Source: Caldora sp. SIO3E6
GTDB lineage: Bacteria > Cyanobacteriota > Cyanobacteriia > Cyanobacteriales > Coleofasciculaceae
NCBI GenBank assembly: GCA_010672185.1
Contig: JAAHHL010000489.1
Location: forward strand, 1 to 5,942
DNA: 5,942 bases
Direction of reading: 5' to 3'
Numbering within the stretch: the stretch's first letter is position 1; the number at the start of each line of letters is the position of its first letter. A model generated the notes under the pieces. The model searched no databases, had not been told where the DNA came from, and saw nothing but the letters and a program-made list of their open reading frames with translations. Shown piece after piece: positions 5,939-5,942 of the stretch. A program made the translations under genes and the position numbers.

Positions 5939-5942
5939 AAGG
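5911..5942. repeat. Perfect 13-bp inverted repeat with 6-base loop at the window end
   Basis: CCTTTTACGCCAA (5911-5923) and TTGGCGTAAAAGG (5930-5942) are exact reverse complements separated by GTAATG. The right arm contains the stop codon of the binding-protein frame (TAA 5936-5938). The window ends exactly at the end of the arm, so the full palindrome could be longer. There is no visible T-tract, so a terminator cannot be claimed. It could be a genuine hairpin, the edge of an insertion, or a fold-back artefact at a sequence end. Confidence 0.9.

Overview
The window looks like a piece of a filamentous, probably Nostocales-type, cyanobacterial chromosome. Three things point that way. There is a HIP1 octamer (GCGATCGC) at 5441-5448. 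Every gene boundary carries heptanucleotide tandem arrays of the kind known in these genomes as short tandemly repeated repetitive (STRR) sequences. The multidomain hybrid histidine kinases share a C-terminal helical tail that I associate with cyanobacterial kinases. No species can be named from the sequence alone.

Layout, all genes on the + strand: (1) 1-130, a pyrimidine-rich array of 15 CTYCTGC heptamers running almost to the first start codon. (2) 131-2839, a 902-residue membrane hybrid histidine kinase: TM, extracytoplasmic Cache-like sensor, TM, HAMP, HisKA, HATPase, receiver, helical tail. (3) 2840-3030, a spacer mostly filled by period-7 repeats. It also holds an excellent Shine-Dalgarno site and a short ORF in the same frame as the next kinase. 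(4) 3031-5211, a 726-residue soluble hybrid kinase: receiver, PAS, HisKA, HATPase, degenerate receiver, helical tail. (5) 5208-5272, nine TTGAGAA heptamers that begin inside the stop codon of the second kinase. (6) 5303-5938, the N-terminal part of a PstS-type periplasmic phosphate-binding-like protein. Its reading frame ends early, inside a perfect inverted repeat that forms the last 32 bases of the window.

The two kinases are clearly paralogues from the start of HisKA to the C-terminus, with different sensory front ends. One looks outward through the membrane. The other is cytosolic and starts with an intact receiver that could accept phosphate from a partner kinase. A two-kinase relay is a reasonable inference, but nothing in the sequence proves it. 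The second kinase's C-terminal receiver is losing key residues, while that of the first is nearly canonical. The solute-binding protein next door may be unrelated or may supply a ligand signal.

The most distinctive feature is how far the heptamer repeats have entered coding sequence. They form a variable loop in the ATPase domains of both kinases, where a 7-residue length difference equals exactly three heptamers. They encode much of the hydrophobic core of the signal peptide of the binding protein. They also appear to have rebuilt the translation-initiation region of the second kinase. I found no tRNA, rRNA, CRISPR array, transposase or convincing rho-independent terminator.
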